Assembly: GCA_010094045.1 (NCBI GenBank)
Contig: ML986697.1
Coordinates: 141,703 to 162,818, forward strand
Source of the DNA: Lojkania enalia
Lineage: Eukaryota; Ascomycota; Dothideomycetes; Pleosporales
Direction of reading: 5' to 3'
Length of the DNA stretch: 21,116 bases
Shown here: positions 19,619 through 21,116 of the stretch, piece after piece
Numbering within the stretch: position 1 is the first letter of the stretch
How the letters are laid out: each line of letters starts with the position of its first letter
Translations under genes and position numbers: made by a program
Notes under the pieces: generated by a model
What the model saw: the letters and a program-made list of their open reading frames with translations, nothing else
Databases searched by the model: none
Told to the model about the DNA's origin: nothing

Positions 19619-20157
19619 TATTACTAACCTATATACTGCTAGTATATATAATAACTGCTGTTGCAGTCGTATATACACCGGGACCTTATTTATATTAGAT
19701 TAGTTAGAGGTAGTAGCTTTAGTAAAGAGAGAGTATTAGGTTCGCTGGTTCTTCTAATATAACGAGTATATTTAGAAGTCTAATAGAGTAATAAGATAAA
19801 TCTGCGAGAATAACTATATAAGACCTAATCTATTAAAGAAATCTTCTATCTTATATAGTTAAGTTTAAAACCGCTAAGTCTAGCTTATTAGGTTTATTAG
19901 ATCTATTAGGTCTAACCTGTTATACTTAATACTTCTACTATTATTATATATATAGGTTGTGCTATACTTTATTATCTAACTAATTATCTCTCTAGTTCCT
20001 ATAGTCCTACTATTTACTATCTAATAATTGGTCCTTAACATATTTCTACCTATTATTACCTTATTAGTCTTTATGTGAGTCGACCTATTTAGTAGCTAAT
20101 ATTAGATTAAGCTCTAGCTATAAAAGCGGTGCCTCTTAGCATTCTATATTTATAATA
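19619..20157 (-). repeat. gypsy-1 5' LTR (539 bp)
   Basis: This is the gap-free partner of 12867-13405 and the 5' LTR relative to gag-pol. It keeps some CpG and TpG that are lost in the 3' LTR (for example near 19660-19680 and 20080-20090), so this LTR is less mutated. It should hold the promoter, which is not recognisable. Confidence 0.93.
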
Positions 20158-20162
20158 CTAGA
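20158..20162. repeat. Target site duplication CTAGA, right side of gypsy-1
   Basis: This is the second copy of the 5-bp duplication (see 12862-12866). The gypsy-2 gag sequence resumes from here. Confidence 0.9.
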
Positions 20163-20890
20163 GCTAAAATATCTAGTTAAATTAGACTAGTATTAGTTTA
20201 AGAATATTAAAGAAATAATTTTACTTCTATAATTATATTTTATTATAGGTAATAAAGAAATAGAGGTATAATAGGCGCTCCAGGTCCTAAGAATAAATAA
20301 GGGAGAAGTATTCCCAACTTTTAAAGCTCGCTTTATTAGTATAGCTATTAGGAGATCCGTATCCTAATCTAAGTAGTTCTTCTACCTATAGAATAAGATC
20401 CTCCCCAATCTAAAGATACTAAACCTTAGCTTTAAACTTATATAGAAAGGCTCTTTTAATACTATAGTCGTCTACTTAACAGCCTATAATATAAAAAGGA
20501 GAAGTATTTCTAACCTTCTAGAATAAACTATTAGCCTATAAGTTGCAGCTAAAATAAATTTAGATTAGTACTAGAAGGTTTCTAAAAGTTTATTTAAGGT
20601 AATCTACAATCTAATACTACCCTAATCTACTCTAGTATTAATACCTCGTTCTACTATAATCGCTCTCTAATAATCTAGTAAAACTCCTGCACCTAAAAGG
20701 TATATAACTCTAGGTAATTACTATAACTATAGTAAACTAGGATACTTTATAAACGAATATACAGTCTTTAAAATATAAGAGATAGAGGTTAAATAAGAGA
20801 AGATTAAGGAAGAAGAGTTCTTAGATGTAAATAAGTACCACCTAGATAGTTCTCGGGTGGGAAATAGAGACGCCTAAGAAAACTCTCTAT
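20158..20890 (+). pseudogene. gag: gypsy-2 gag, right copy, second part with zinc knuckle
   Basis: This continues the frame broken at 12866. It reads REVFPTFKARFISIAI, FFYL.DKILPNLKILNLSFKL, then KGSFNTIVVYLTAYNIKRR, typical of fungal gypsy gag after the capsid core. The zinc knuckle at 20719-20760 reads YYNYSKLGYFINEY: the Cys and His positions (20719-20721, 20728-20730, 20743-20745, 20758-20760) are all Tyr. An acidic stretch follows (EKIKEEEFLDVNKYHLDSS). The frame ends among stops after about 20870, where a pol frame overlaps it. The gag role is firm; the exact end is not. Confidence 0.82.
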
Positions 20891-21116
20891 CCTAGGCTTA
20901 AGTAAGTACGACTTATTAAATATTAATTTATTATATTTATTTAGAAGAAAGTACTTCTAAATCCCTACTATTCTATATTTAAAAGGCGTTAGTATATAAC
21001 TAAACGCCCTTATTAATACGGGCGCCTAAGGCTTTCTATTTTTTAATTCTATAGTAGCTAGATTACTCTCCTAAGCTCTATATATATTAATATAGTACTT
21101 ACCCTTTAAAATTACT
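20871..21116 (+). pseudogene. pol: gypsy-2 pol, protease N-terminal part, cut by window edge
   Basis: In the frame -1 to gag, the plus strand reads RKLSILGLSKYDLL, IPTILYLKGVSI, then LNALINTGA.GFLFFNS and VARLLS. Relatives have LIDTGA as the aspartic protease active site; Asp is Asn here (21015-21017, preceded by T), while TGA and the hydrophobic GFLF are kept. The frame is readable back to about 20871, overlapping the end of gag. The rest of pol lies outside the window. Confidence 0.75.

Larger units (their letters stand above)
12867..20157 (-). mobile_element. Complete Ty3/gypsy retrotransposon 'gypsy-1' (7,291 bp)
   Basis: The element has two 539-bp LTRs, a 5-bp CTAGA target duplication and a polypurine tract next to the 3' LTR. 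One gag-pol frame runs in the order gag, protease, RT, RNase H, integrase, which is the Ty3/gypsy order (integrase last). It sits inside the gag of the right gypsy-2 copy, and the left copy shows the empty site at 278-282. All landmark codons are in one frame from 19577 to 14247, so the internal region seems free of frameshifting indels. No typical chromodomain was seen after the GPY/F module. Confidence 0.93.
8001..21116 (+). mobile_element. Ty3/gypsy element 'gypsy-2', right copy, split by three insertions and truncated by window edge
   Basis: Element segments are 8001-8040, 9894-10348, 12219-12866 and 20158-21116; the rest is inserted DNA. Joined in order, the first three segments and 20158-20444 match the reverse complement of 1-1416. 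The element starts TATAATAATGCG at 8001, directly against the chromovirus pol frame, so it inserted into that element. Coding order is LTR/leader, gag, then protease at the right edge, with the remaining pol off-window. Bases flanking the starts differ between the two copies (TTAAC at 7996-8000; GAAAG on the element strand at 1417-1421), which fits two separate insertions. This copy has lost more CpG, CpA and TpG than the left copy. Confidence 0.83.

Noticed and set aside
1..21116. A second genetic code or stop-codon reassignment to explain frames full of TAA and TAG
   Set aside because: Active-site Asp, Cys and His codons are also changed in the same CpA/TpG context, and LTRs and TIRs show the same transitions. 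Mutation explains the stops better than recoding.

Overview
This window is a graveyard of transposable elements, almost certainly from a filamentous ascomycete (Pezizomycotina) with repeat-induced point mutation (RIP). The direct evidence is base context. CpA and TpG dinucleotides are nearly absent on both strands: I count about 11 in bases 1-600 and about 5 in 3601-4200, where base composition would predict several times more. TpA, TAG and TAA are everywhere. ATG, GTG and TTG starts are therefore almost gone, and Gln and Trp codons have become stops, so no intact gene remains. I found no host gene, tRNA, rRNA or CRISPR array. The species cannot be named from this sequence.

Layout: (1) 1-1416, minus: left copy of a Ty3/gypsy element, here called gypsy-2 (LTR/leader plus 5' gag), running off the left edge. 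(2) 1417-2351, minus: gag of another Ty3-like element (gypsy-3B), cut by gypsy-2. (3) 2352-5903: a very heavily mutated cluster of pogo/Fot1-type transposase pieces, with an inverted repeat of about 200 bp at 3504-3705 and 5700-5903. (4) 5904-7990, minus: 3' part of a chromovirus (RNase H tail, integrase, GPY/F module, chromodomain). (5) 8001 to the right edge, plus: right copy of gypsy-2, head-to-head with the left copy and broken by three later insertions. These are pogo-2 (8041-9893, minus), pogo-1 (10349-12218, plus) and a complete gypsy-1 (12867-20157, minus).

The inverted gypsy-2 pair is the key to the window. The left copy is uninterrupted and supplies an empty site for each insertion: 1377-1378 for pogo-2, 924-925 for pogo-1 and 278-282 for gypsy-1. 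Both ends and the target duplications can therefore be placed to the base.

The elements died by point mutation, with no sign of deletion in the coding parts. In gypsy-1 one reading frame runs from an ATG at 19575-19577 to a TGA at 14247-14249 (1,776 codons), with gag, protease, reverse transcriptase, RNase H and integrase landmarks all in phase. In pogo-1 the landmarks are also in phase from 10442 to 12100. Active sites were lost in a regular way: all ten Asp-to-Asn changes I located follow a T, and the zinc-knuckle Cys/His ligands became Tyr in two unrelated gag genes. One possibly undescribed item is a coiled-coil reading frame on the strand opposite to gag-pol, at 13803-14159 inside gypsy-1.
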